Assembly (NCBI GenBank): GCA_039090855.1
Contig: CM077034.1
Location: 13,777,970-13,841,969 of the forward strand
Direction of reading: 5' to 3'
Length of the DNA: 64,000 nucleotides
DNA from: Macrothele yani
Taxonomy: Eukaryota > Arthropoda > Arachnida > Araneae > Macrothelidae
Position 1 is the stretch's first letter, and each line of letters opens with the position of its first letter. Made by a program: the position numbers and the translations under genes. Positions 33,475 through 44,066 of the stretch are shown one piece after another. The notes under the pieces were generated by a model that was not told the DNA's origin, did not search any database, and saw only the letters and a program-made list of their open reading frames with translations.

Positions 33475-35368
33475 TTGTAAGAAAAGGGGGTTTTAAGGAC
33501 AAAGGAAACGCCCCACGGAGCCCCACTGCTGCCCACATGCTCACCCCGACCCCGCCCACTGCGGCCACGTGCTCCCGCACGGACGGATGTGGTCAATCAT
33601 GACGTCAGTCACCGCCATTTTTTCCACGTGTTTCCTTCCGGCAATCTTTTGTACGCCACGTGTTTTGAGATGAGTCATCGTTTTCTTCGACCGTGCCATT
33701 TGTATGCCACGTGTTTTGAGATGAGTCATCGTTTTCTCCGACCGTGCCATTTGTATGCCACGTGTTTTGAGATGAGTCATCGTTTTCTCCGACCGTGCCA
33801 TTTTGTATGCCACTTGTTTTGGGATGAGTCACTGGGTGACTTTGCCGTGCTAGCAAGCAATACTATGACATCACCAATACAGTCGTGATGGGGTTCGCAC
33901 AGACGCTAGAGGAATTTTTCGTACAAAGCAAATTAGGAGTTGACGTCATTTGAGATTCTGTTAGAAACATTAAGCTCCAAGACTGATTTTTTTTTCAATA
34001 ACTTGATCATTTTGCAACGAATTTATTTTTTATTTTTTCTCCATAATTTCCCATACATAATTTTTCAACGTAACGATTCTTTTTTTATTTTCTTTGAGGA
34101 GATTTCACGCTTTTAAACGGACGTACCAACATAAAGACGTTTCCCAAAAGATTTGTGCTGCAGGCATTATCTTAAAGCAGGATTGTTTATTAATGCATTT
34201 ACGTGTTCATGACATTTTCTGTTACATTTTTTTACATTGTACCTTTTTCCACCATACAAAGCCGGCCATGGTTTATACATAGTTAAAATATTTTTTTATA
34301 TGTTTTCGTTTTTTTTTTTTATTTCTTCATGATTAATCAGTGAAATGTACCTTTTAATACATTATCTTAATCTTTTTTTTTCTAAATGTTTGCGCACTCG
34401 TTAAACTTTTCGATGTACCAACATTATTTTCTTTTCTTACTTTTCAAACTAACAACTACTTTTATCGAGGCTTTATTTTTTTTTATTTAAACAAGCAAAC
34501 GTTTCTTCATTATTATTTCTATTTCCCATGCAAACAACTTTTTCTTACTTGCTTCTAATGTATGACTTAACCTGGTTTTCTATATAGCTGTTTCATGTTT
34601 GTGCAAGAAATATACAGATCTATAGCAGATATACATAAAATTCGTTCGTAACAGTATATATTTTTTTCCAGATTTAAACCAACATACGTTTCTTAACGGC
34701 TTGATATCTGTTCTACAAGATGTGACGAAACTTCAGATTTTTAATTTTTTCCCTCTGAAACTGTTTTTTTTTTTTCTTACTTGCTTTTATTGTATGGTTT
34801 AATCTATTTTTCTATCTCCCTTTTCTATGTGTGTACAAGAAATATATCGATCTACATTAGTTAAAATTCGATTGAAACAATATTTTCTTCATTCTTACTG
34901 TAGTTTTCCATTTTTTTCATCTGTAGTAGTTAAAATTCGATTGAAACAATATTTTCTCCATTCTTACTGTATTTTTACATTTCTTTCTAACAGACATTTT
35001 TTCTTCTCAATTCCCGCTATCTAACTTAATCTCTGTTTTGAATATCATTCTGTGTTCGCGTATTCGTCCATTATTTTATTTCAAACTTTGCAAACTGCCT
35101 CATACTTATATTCTGTCTTTATTTTTTTTTTATTTTTTTCATTTCAAACAACGTTTCTTAACGACTTGAATTTCCGGATGTGACAAAACTTCAGATTTAT
35201 TTTTTTCTCCTCTTAAACTATTTTTTTTTTCGTACTTGCTTTAAATGTGACTTAATTTATTTTTTTACATCGCTGTTTCATGTATGTATGAGAAATATAC
35301 AGATCTATAGCAGTTAAAACTTCGATTGAAACAGTATTTTCTTTATTCTTATTTTATTTTTACATTTC
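33475..35368. repeat. Foldback-1 left arm
   Basis: Reverse complement of 36061-38085 with scattered differences. The end reads GTAAGAAAAGGGGGTTTTAA and continues GGACAAAGGAAACGCCCCAC. Inside are four 51 bp subterminal repeats, a stretch mirrored base for base near 37300 (CAAAAGATTTGTGCTGCAGG), and two copies of a 67 bp repeat (34861-34994) where the other arm has three. The short frames are A/T-rich noise; no transposase is present. Confidence 0.88.
33600..33840. promoter_or_regulatory. Cluster of CRE, E-box and AP-1-like sites
   Basis: A perfect TGACGTCA lies at 33600-33607. Then four 51 bp repeats follow, three carrying CACGTG and all four TGAGTCA (ATGAGTCAT in the first three). A further TGACGTCA is at 33941-33948. 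The other arm has about six such repeats (37650-37945) and TGACGTCA at 37985-37992. These are consensus sites for bZIP and bHLH factors; real binding is not shown. Confidence 0.5.
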
Positions 35369-36060
35369 TTTCTAACAAATATATTTGTTTTTTCACATTT
35401 TCCCCTATTTAACTTAATTTTGTGGTTTTGAATATCATTCTATGTTCGCGTATTCGTCCATTGTTTTTTTGTTTTTTTTTCAAACTTTACAAACTAACAG
35501 CTATTTTTATTCAGACTTTGTTTTTTCATTTCATTTCAATCAACGTTTCTTAAGGACTTGATATTACAAGATGTAGCAAAACTTCAGATATTTTTTTTGT
35601 TTGTTTCTTTATGCAACGTAATATTTTTTCAAAATTCACTTTTAAGTATTCCTAAAAGTTTACATTTATGAGAAATATACAGATCTGTAGTGGTAAAAAT
35701 TGGACGGCAACAGTATTTTCTTTATCCCAACTTTACTTTTTTATTTCTTTTTCAACAGGCGTTTCTTCATTATTATTATTTCTTTTTCATATGTAAGCCA
35801 CTTTTCTTTCTTTCTTTTAAATGTATAACTTAATAAATTTTTCTATCTTACCTTTTCGTGGGTATACCAGAAATATAATCTATGACAGTTAAAATTCGAT
35901 TGTATTAGTATTTTCTTTACTATGACTGTATTTTTTCATTACATTTGAGTAAACGTTTCTTAACAACTTGATATCGGGAGCTCGTGGACGCAGTGGGCGG
36001 GGTCGGGGTGAGCAGTGGGGCACCGTGGGGCGTTTCCTTTGTCATTAAAACTCCCTTTTC
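35369..36060. repeat. Foldback-1 centre with an internal copy of the terminus
   Basis: Unpaired central part. Most is a diverged repeat of arm sequence (GTTCGCGTATTCGTCCATT occurs at about 35056 and 35447). At about 35980-36055 an internal copy of the element's end appears (GTGGGCGGGGTCGGGGTGAG, CCGTGGGGCGTTTCCTTTGT), oriented like the right terminus. So 33475-36060 could be one complete element and 36061-38085 a truncated inverted second copy. Confidence 0.7.
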
Positions 36061-38085
36061 ATAAAATAAAAATAAAGAAAATACTGTTTCAATCGAAGTT
36101 TTAACTGCTATAGATCTGTATATTTCCCATACATACATGAAACAGCGATGTGAAAAAATAAATTAAGTCACATTTAAAGCAAGTACGAAAAAAAAATAGT
36201 TTAAGAGGAGAAAAAATAATTCTGAAGTTTTGTCACATCCGGAAATTCAAGTCGTTAAGAAACGCTGTTTGAAATGAAAAAAAAAAAATAAAGACAGAAT
36301 ATAAGTATGAGGCAGTTTGCAAAGTTTCAAATAAAATAATGGACGAATACGCGACCAGAGAATGATATTCAAAACATAAATTAAGTTAGATAGCGGGAAT
36401 TGAGAAGAAAAAACGTCTGTTAGAAAGAAATGTAAAAATACAGTAAGAATTGAGAAAATATTGTTTCAATCGAATTTTAACTACTATAGATGAAAAAAAT
36501 GTAAAAATACAGTAAGAATGAAGAAAATATTGTTTCAATGGAATTTTAACTTCTATAGATGAAAAAAATGGAAAAATACAGTAAGAATGAAGAAAATATT
36601 GTTTCAATCGAATTTTAACTAATGTAGATCGATATATTTCTTGTACACACATAGAAAAGGGAGATAGAAAAATAGATTAAACCATACATTAAAAGCAAGT
36701 AAGAAAAAAAAAACAGTTTCAGAGGGAAAAAATTAAAAATCTGAAGTTTCGTCACATTTTGTAGAACAGATATCAAGCCGTTAAGAAACGTATGTTGGTT
36801 TAAATCTGGAAAAAAATATATACTGTTACGAACGAATTTTATGTATATCTGCTATAGATCTGTATATTTCTTGCACAAACATGAAACAGCTATATAGAAA
36901 GCCAGGTTAAGTCATACATTAGAAGCAAGTAAGAAAAGTTGTTTGCATAGGAAATAGAAATAATAATGAAGAAACGTTTGCTTGTTTAAATAAAAAATAA
37001 ATAAAGCCTCGATAAAAGTAGTTTTTAGTTTGAAAAGTAAGAAAAGAAAATAATGTTGGTACATCGAAAAGTTTAACGAGTGCGGAAACATTTAGAAAAA
37101 AAAGATTAAGATAATGTATTAAACGGTACATTTCACTGATTAATCATGAAGAAATAAAAAAAAAAATACGAAAACATAAAAAAAAAAAAATTTGAACTAT
37201 GTATAAACAACCATGGCCGGCTTTGTATGGTGGAAAAAGGTACAATGTAAAAAAATGTAACAGAAAATGTCATCAACACGTAAATGCATTAATAAACAAT
37301 CGTGCTTTAAGATAATGCCTGCAGCACAAATCTTTTGGGAAACGTCTTTATGTTGGTACGTCCGTTTAAAAAAGCGTGAAATCTCCTCAAAAGAAAATAA
37401 AAAAAGAATCGTTACGTTGAAAAATTATGTATGGGAAATTATGGAGAAAAAATAAAGAATAAATTCTTTGCAAAATGATGAAGTTATTGAAAAAAAAATC
37501 AGTCTTGGAGCTTAATGTGTCTAACAGAATCTCAAATGACGACAACTCCTAATTTGCTTTTTACGAAAAATTCCTCTAGCGTCTGTGCGAACCCCATCAC
37601 GACTGTATTGGTGATGTCATAGTATTGCTTGCTAGCACGGCAAAGTCACCCAGTGACTCATCCCAAAACATGTGGCATACAAAATGGCACGGTCGGAGAA
37701 AACGATGACTGATCTCAAAACACGTGGCACACAAAATGGCATGGTCGGAGAAAACGATGACTCATCTCAAAACACGTGGCACACAAAATGGCATCGTCGA
37801 AAAAAACGATGACTCGTCTCAAAACACGTGACACACAAAATGGCATGGTCGGAGAAAACGATGATTCATCTCAAAACACGTGGCACACAAAATGGCATGG
37901 TCGGAGAAAACGATGACTCATCTCAAAACACGTGGCGTACAAAAGATTGCCGGAAGGAACACGTGGGAAAAAAATGGCGGCGACTGACGTCATCATTGAC
38001 CACATCCGTCCGTGCGGGAGCACGTGGGCAGCAGTGGGGCACCGTGGGGCGTTTCCTTTGTCCTTAAAACCCCCTTTTCTTACTT
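36061..38085. repeat. Foldback-1 right arm
   Basis: Mirror of 33475-35368. The outer end again reads GGGGCGTTTCCTTTGTCC and TTAAAACCCCCTTTTCTTAC. Subterminal repeats of about 52 bp are present in about six copies (37650-37945), against four on the left, and the 67 bp internal repeat in three copies (36430-36630), against two. So the arms have diverged by repeat slippage since the palindrome formed. Confidence 0.88.
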
Positions 38086-38540
38086 CTGGGGATTCAACCC
38101 ACCCTCCTTAAAATTCGTGGTTGTGTACAGAATCATTATAAAGCATGATACTAATGTTTACATCTCTACGTCCATTTTAAAATTTTGGGAATCCCTGCCC
38201 CCCAGCTCACGGACGCTTCAAGGGGAAAATCCTGGATACACTGACAGACTCCAGTGGCCCAGAATAAAATATTACGGAAGTTGGAGGTAGAGCCCCCACC
38301 CCCTTCATCATCCCAAGTGTACCTCGGATCCTCGGCAATTTATTTCTTCGAATTAAAGAACAATTCTCGCTTGGCTTAGCTTACATGGAACGTTTTCTCG
38401 AAATTCGTTTGTTTGGAGTTCCCAATTCAATTGTCAATATAGATCCAGAAACGGCAATCTTTATAGACCCACCCCTTTAACGTTTGTGGCCAGTTGCCCT
38501 AAACTCAAATGAACCAGCATGAAAATTCAGACAAACAAAA
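38086..38540. repeat. Family N copy, right arm outside the foldback
   Basis: Inverted relative to 33125-33474. Contains AATTCGTGGTTGTGTACA, CGCTTCAAGGGGAAAAT, TTACGGAAGTTGGAGGTAGA, GAACGTTTTCTCGAAATT, CGGCAATCTTTATAG and AACGTTTGTGGCCAGTTGCC. The last blocks, reverse complemented, match the TAGCCACAAACGTTTTAGGG and GAATTGGATTGGGAAT parts of the 341 bp satellite. Confidence 0.85.
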
Positions 38541-38860
38541 GAATTCTTTCCCCTCGTTAGGCACCTTCGAAAACTGCAATGCTGAAAAAATTGTCACACA
38601 TTCAAATGTGTTCTTCGGAGGAACAGGAATTGGTGCCCGGCCCCTTAATGAAAACCATGTGGCAAGACCCCCTCCCCCTTAATCTGGCCCTGGGTCGATC
38701 ATGTAAATGGATAACTGTTTCGTTACAGTTGGATTTTATTTCCCTGGCTTTTTTTTTCCATTGGGTTTTTTTCCGTGGATGTTTTTTACATGGCTTTTTT
38801 TTCCTTTGATTTTTTTCGCTAGATTCTGGAAAAAAACAGCAGGGTAATGTGAAATTAATG
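38541..38860. repeat. Family N extension and mirrored purine-rich repeats
   Basis: 38541-38700, reverse complemented, matches 50905-51040 (GTTTTCGAAGGTGCC, GGGGCCGGGC, TTTTGTTTGTCTGAATTTT). 38730-38860 is the mirror of the purine-rich repeats at 30880-31060 and marks the right end of the composite palindrome. Confidence 0.7.
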
Positions 38861-39186
38861 TTAAACAGTGTACACAGTGAACAAAGTACGCATTTAAAAA
38901 AGGAATAAATCCAAAAGGAAAAAATCACTAAATGCTATTTTTGAAATAAAAAAATATCATCCTTTCTTCTTTCTCACATCGACCTAATTTCTTGATAAAC
39001 GTATGTTTCAGGAAACTAAAGCACTGGGAAAAAATTACGATCAATGACGCACTTGCAAACCAATATTCATACATTGTCGCCTCAACCCCAGAAATTAAAT
39101 TCTGAAATCGCCACTACAAATCATTTGGATATGCGATAACTCATTTGAGTCAGCCGGAATAGCAAAGCGGCACTCTTGTAAATCTT
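38861..39186. other. Spacer, nothing recognised
   Basis: No gene or repeat recognised. Confidence 0.35.
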
Positions 39187-39414
39187 TTTTTTTTTTTTCG
39201 ATTGAAGAACGAACGCCTTGAGCAATTCAATGGGCTATAAGCAGTCGCCCGACATTAATTAAGGGCTACTACTTCCGTGGAAAGGGGAATGGTGGAGAGC
39301 CGTTGTCGTAAGACAAACACAACATCCATGCCTCGTCAGAGTTTCGAACCCGGACCAACCTCGGACAAATGGTCCGAAGCTAGGGCTTAGACGACGACTC
39401 CACCGGGGTGGCCA
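39187..39414 (-). mobile_element. Old diverged single SINE
   Basis: Poly-T, one body unit and a tRNA-like head in the leftward orientation, with many substitutions against the other copies (for example GGGCTACTACTTCCG for GGGTCACTGGTTCC). It shows that the family is old and that single-body copies preceded the arrays. Confidence 0.88.
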
Positions 39415-39442
39415 GGTTTATGTGTGTGTGTGTGTGTGTGTG
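39415..39442. repeat. (TG)n microsatellite
   Basis: About eleven TG dinucleotides directly after the SINE head. Confidence 0.95.
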
Positions 39443-39489
39443 TAATCATCAGGAATAATTAAGATCGTTGCGAAGGTTTCACCATGTCT

Positions 39490-39684
39490 TTTGGTCTAAG
39501 CGATGGCCTCTGATCATTCGTCTGAAAGGGGTCCGGGTTCGAATCCCGGTGAGGCATGGATGTTGTGTTTGTCTTACGGCACTGGCTCTCTCCCTTCCCT
39601 GGAGCCAGTGACCCTAAATTAGGGACAGGCAACTGCCTATAGCCCATTGAGTTGCTCACGGTGGTCGTTAAACCTTCAATCAAA
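39490..39684 (+). mobile_element. 5'-truncated SINE
   Basis: Starts within the head at TGGTCTAAGCGATGG, so part of box A is missing; box B GGTTCGAATCC and the whole body are intact up to CTTCAATC. A short CA repeat follows instead of a plain A-tail. Confidence 0.9.
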
Positions 39685-39814
39685 ACACACACACACACTC
39701 GGCAGTCTTCAGCCAGTCTCCTCCATACAGCCTGATTTCCAATTTCATCCACCCATCTCCCACGTGGACATTTTGTGGAAAGGGGAGAGGGAGGCTTTAC
39801 CATAACTCGCCACG

Positions 39815-40503
39815 ATGGACGGAACAGTCCCCCATAGGAAAACTCCCCACCTTTTTCACTCAGGGACCATGCACAAATTGCATTTGACACCAAATATCGA
39901 ATGTGGGGGAGATTTCCGTGGTAATCATTTCCATTTCCAGCTGTTTAAAAAAAAAAGGCAGACGAACAATTTGCACAAATATGTGGAGGGAAATTCCGAG
40001 GTCGGCATATGAAACATTTTTTGCTGTTTATATTAAAAAACTGTCTTGCAAGTAGCTGGATGGGGTGGGGGAAATTTCCGGGTTAGTATTTCAACTGTTA
40101 CTGTGCTATTTAGTGAAAAAAACGGTTTTGCAATCAGCTGGCTGACAGGGTGGACGAAAATTCCGGGGTCGGCATTTCAAACTTTTATTTATGTTTAGGG
40201 TAAAAATCGGTTTACAATTAGCCGAGTTGGATGGGGGAGATTTCTGGGTTTGTATTTCCATTCTTACAGCGGTTTTTAATGGAAAACGTGTCTTACAGTC
40301 AGCAGGCTGACAAGGTGCAGGGTGGGGGAAATTTCCGGTGTCATCATTTATATTTTCATCCACTTTAAAACAACATGCAGCCGTACAAGTAGCACAAATA
40401 AGTGAGGGAAATTTCTATGGTCGGCATTTCAAACCTTTATCGCAGTTTAAAAACTGGATGAAGTGGGGGAAATTTCCGGGTCAGTATTCTGACTGATACC
40501 GGG
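39815..40503. repeat. Foldback-2 left arm, outer part
   Basis: Mirror of 41890-42600. Shared blocks in order are CCCCATAGGAAAA, AGTCAGGGACCATGCAC (here CTCAGGGACCATGCAC), GCACAAATATGTGGAGGG, and repeated units built round GGTGGGGGAAATTTCCGG, CGGTCTTACAATCAGC-like and GTCGGCATTTCAAAC. The units are 80-110 bp long and imperfect. Confidence 0.85.
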
Positions 40504-41407
40504 TTTTTTTTTTTTTTTTTATTGATTGGAGGTTTAACTACCACCGTGAGCAACTCAATGGGCTATAAGCAGTCGCCCGTCCCTAATTTAGGGTCACTGG
40601 TTCCAGGGAAGAGAGAGAGCCACTGCCGTAAGACAAACACAACATCCATTCATTGATTGATTGGAGGTTTAACGACCACCGTGAGCAACTCAATGGGCTA
40701 TAAGCAGTCGCCCGTCCCTAATTTAGGGTCACTGGTTCCAGGGAAGGGAGAGAGCCAGTGCCGTAAGACAAACACAACATCCATTCATTGATTGATTGGA
40801 GGTTTAACGACCACCGTGAGCAACTCAATGGGCTATAAGCAGTCGCCCGTCCCTAATTTAGAGTCACTGGTTCCAGGGAAGGGAGAGAGCCACTGCCGTA
40901 AGACAAACACAACATCCATTCATTGATTGATTGGAGGTTTAACGACCACCGTGAGCAACTCAATGGGCTATAAGCAGTCGCCCGTCCCTAATTTAGGGTC
41001 ACTGGTTCCAGGGAAGGGAGAGAGCCAGTGCCGTAAGACAAACACAACATCCATTCATTGATTGATTGGAGGTTTAACGACCACCGTGAGCAACTCAATG
41101 GGCTATAAGCAGTCGCCCGTCCCTAATTTAGGGTCACTGGTTCCAGGGAAGGGAGAGAGCCAGTGCCGTAAGACAAACACAACATCCATTCATTGATTTA
41201 TTGGAGGTTTAACGACCACCGTGAGCAACTCAATGGGCTATAAGCAGTCGCCCGTCCCTAATTTAGGGTCACTGGTTCCAGGGAAGGGAGAGAGCCAGTG
41301 CCGTAAGACAAACACAACATCCATGCCTCGCCGGGATTCGAACCCGGACCCTTTAAGGACGAATGATCAGAGGCCAGCGCCTTAGACCACTGCGCCACCG
41401 GGGCGGC
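40504..41407 (-). mobile_element. SINE body array D, 6 units with one head
   Basis: Units start every 135 bp at 40525, 40660, 40795, 40930, 41065 and 41200. A single head lies at 41325-41407 and a long poly-T at the left. It sits in only one arm of foldback-2, so it arrived after the palindrome formed. The flanks (GACTGATACCGGG, TTATCGCAGTTTA) are not a target duplication; they look like different units of the host repeat. Confidence 0.92.
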
Positions 41408-41560
41408 TTATCGCAGTTTACAGAACTGCAAGTAGCTGGATCAGGTGGGGAAACTTCCGGGTGAGTATTTTGACTGTAACCGCGCTTTTTCATGAAAAAC
41501 GGTCTTACAATAAGCAGGCTGACAAGGTGAGGGAAATTCCTGGAGGGGGGCTCAACCTAG
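41408..41560. repeat. Foldback-2 left arm, inner part
   Basis: Continues the arm after the SINE array: TTATCGCAGTTTACAGAACT, GTGGGGAAACTTCCGGGTGA, ATGAAAAACGGTCTTACAAT. Each is found reverse complemented near 41930-42060. Confidence 0.8.
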
Positions 41561-41889
41561 CGGTCTGCGCGGTCCTTAATTTGGAAAGACCGGGCAGACC
41601 CGTATATTTCTCCTGTTTCCAAGGCCCGGGACCGCCCGTAAAATTTCAACAATTACTAAAACACGAATTCGACAACTGGTGCACTCGGTCATTCAACTCC
41701 TAAAGAGTTTTTCGTTTTCTTAATTGCTGCACGTATTCTATTACAATAAACGTTAATTATGAATTCTTATGTGACTCTGTATAGGTCACGTGGCGTTGGG
41801 GGGGGGGGACTTGTATACTCAAAAGTATTGCATGCAAACCACAATTTCCAGGCCTTTCAAATTTTCTATGTTTTCAAATTATCATTGCC
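41561..41889. other. Foldback-2 central spacer
   Basis: Unpaired centre. An inner block, GCGGTCCTTAATTTGGAAAG to GGTCATTCAACTCC, has no match seen elsewhere. Two short frames cross it without a recognisable protein. Confidence 0.5.
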
Positions 41890-42600
41890 TACCACCGGAC
41901 CCGGAATTTTCCCCCCAACCGTGCTGATTGCAAGATCTTTTTTCACGAAAAAGCTTTGTAACAGTGAAAATACTCACCCAAAAATTTCCACCACCTGAAC
42001 CAGCTATTTGCAGTACTGTAAACTGCGATAACGGTTTGAAATGCCGACCGGAAATTTCCCCCACATATTTGTGTTACTTTTGCGGCTGAATGTTGTTTTA
42101 AAGTGGATGAAAATAGAAATGATGACACCGGAAATTTCCCCCACCCCAACCGGAAAGTCGAAATGCCGAATTTTCCCCCACTCTCTCAGCCTGCTGATTG
42201 TAAGACCGTTTTTTCACCAAAAAAGCGCGTTAAGAGTTGAAATACTAAACCCGAATTTTCCTCCACCCGTCAGCCTGTTGACTGTAAGACACGTTTCCCA
42301 TTAAAAACCACTGTAAGAGTGGAAATACTAACCCGGAAATTTCACCTACCTCATTCAGCCACTTTCAAGACAGTTTTTTTACTATAAACAGCGATAAATG
42401 TTTGAAACGCCGACACCGGAAATTTCCCCTACATATTTGTGCACGCTGTTTTTGCTACATCTTGTTTTGAACACCCCGGAAATCTCCATGTTTGATATTT
42501 TGTATCAAAAGCAATATGTGCATGGTCCCTGACTGAAAAAAGTGGGGCAGTTTCCCTGTGGGGGACTTTTCCTATGGGGAACTTTTCCGAAAGTGGGGGA
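41890..42600. repeat. Foldback-2 right arm
   Basis: Inverted copy of the left arm, including CCGGAAATTTCCCCCAC units and the outer GTGCATGGTCCCTGACTG and TTTTCCTATGGGG blocks. It lacks a SINE and has slightly fewer units than the left arm. Confidence 0.85.
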
Positions 42601-42744
42601 CTTTGGAACTTTTCTGATCACCCTCACCACGCCGGTCCAGCGGGTTGGTAAATATAGGATAGCACTTTTCCTAATTGGTACACTGATACCGCTACGATCG
42701 TCAGGGCGTCTGTGTGTGTGTGTGCGTAATTCAGCCTCCTATCA

Positions 42745-44066
42745 TTGATTCATAAAATCTTTACAAAAGTTCTTTCACATCTCTTGAAGGCAACACTGGA
42801 CGTGACTCAACTAACAGAACAGGCTAGATTCAGGAGTGCCTACAGCTCAATAGATCGTATCCAAGTACAAAACGAACAAATTTTAAGAACGAAGGAATAT
42901 GAACTCCTATTATGTAAGGCTTTTATTGTTTATGTAAAAGCCTTTGATTTAGCGAAGCCATCAGCAGTTACAATGGCTTTGAAATCCTGCGTTATTGAAC
43001 AGGCACACATGTTAATAACATCTATGAAAATGCAAGTGCAAATATTCGGATATTTGAGAATACAGCACAAATAAAAATTGGAAACGGAGTGAGAAAAGGT
43101 GCCGCCATATCTCCCAAACTCTTCACTGCCGCATTGCAATATGTTTTTCAATCTTTGAAGTGGGAAAACAAGGTGATCCATGTTAACGTAGATTATTTAA
43201 CTCATCTTCCCTTTGCTGATGACATAGTAATTTTTGCAGCAACCCCTTCAGAGCTGAGAAATATCATCCAAGAAATTTCTGTCAAGAGAAATGGAGTGGA
43301 ATTAAAAGTGAACTTTTAGAAGAAAAAATGATGTGCAATGCTTTTACAAAAAAATGACGCTTTATTAATTGTTGGGGAAATTTTGAAGGTAATTTATACC
43401 TACATTTGCCTTTCGCAACAGATATCAAGTGAGGGTCAGATTGATGAAGAAATTGATCGGCGTATAAAAATTGGTTGGAGTGCTTTTCAAAGAAACACAA
43501 CACAATTTTCAAGAGCGAAATACATTATGTCTTAAAAAGAAAAGTTTATAATCAATGCATCTTTCCAGTTCTTACTAAAGAAATAAAAATCTGTGTGCCA
43601 TACTACAGAGATAAGCACATATCAAGATGGCAAAGTTGCAGCGATAAATTGTGTCGGTGTAACGTATTTGGAAAAGCATTCGGCTCCGGAGCAGAAGGAT
43701 GTGGGTGCGATCCTTGTCGCGGGCACTTTTACGAATTTCGGACATGGAGCATAACTAAAAAATACACACAAAGACTGCAGGCAACTCAAAGAAAAATGGA
43801 GAGATGTATGATTGGTGTAACCAGGAATGAAAAGAGGAACTCGTGGATCAGAAGAATGAAAAGTGCGGAAGACGTTATCATCCGAGTAAAATCCCTGAAA
43901 TGGCAAGGGGCTGGATATATTGCAAGAAGAACGGCCCAGTGATGGAGAACTGAAATTTCAGACTAGATACCAAAGAACAAGACAGGACGCAGAAAATCCT
44001 TGTGGGAGATGGGTGGATGTAATTCGAATGCACGCCAGAATGACATGGAGGGAACTTGCTCCATTC
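42745..44066 (+). pseudogene. RTE-like reverse transcriptase, 5'-truncated and broken
   Basis: Reads in the order of RTE-type reverse transcriptases: IHKIFTKVLSHLLKATLD, EQARFRSAYSSIDRI, CKAFIVYVKAFDLAKP, RKGAAISPKLFTAALQYVFQ, LPFADDIVIFA (the catalytic FADD box), YIYICLSQQI-like, IDRRIKIGWSAFQRN, LKRKVYNQCIFPVLT, then KKYTQRLQATQRKMERCMIG, KSLKWQGAGYIARR and the C-terminal GRRKSLWEMGG. At least two frame changes (near 43080 and 43470) and stops occur, and about 150 bp at 43580-43730 interrupt the segment before KKYTQ. The endonuclease domain is missing. Same family as the minus-strand scrap at 3535-4050. Not functional. Confidence 0.88.

Noticed and set aside
33541..33888. Repeat proteins on either strand
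   Set aside because: The 51 bp subterminal repeat is divisible by three and so gives repeated peptides on both strands; there is no gene signal.
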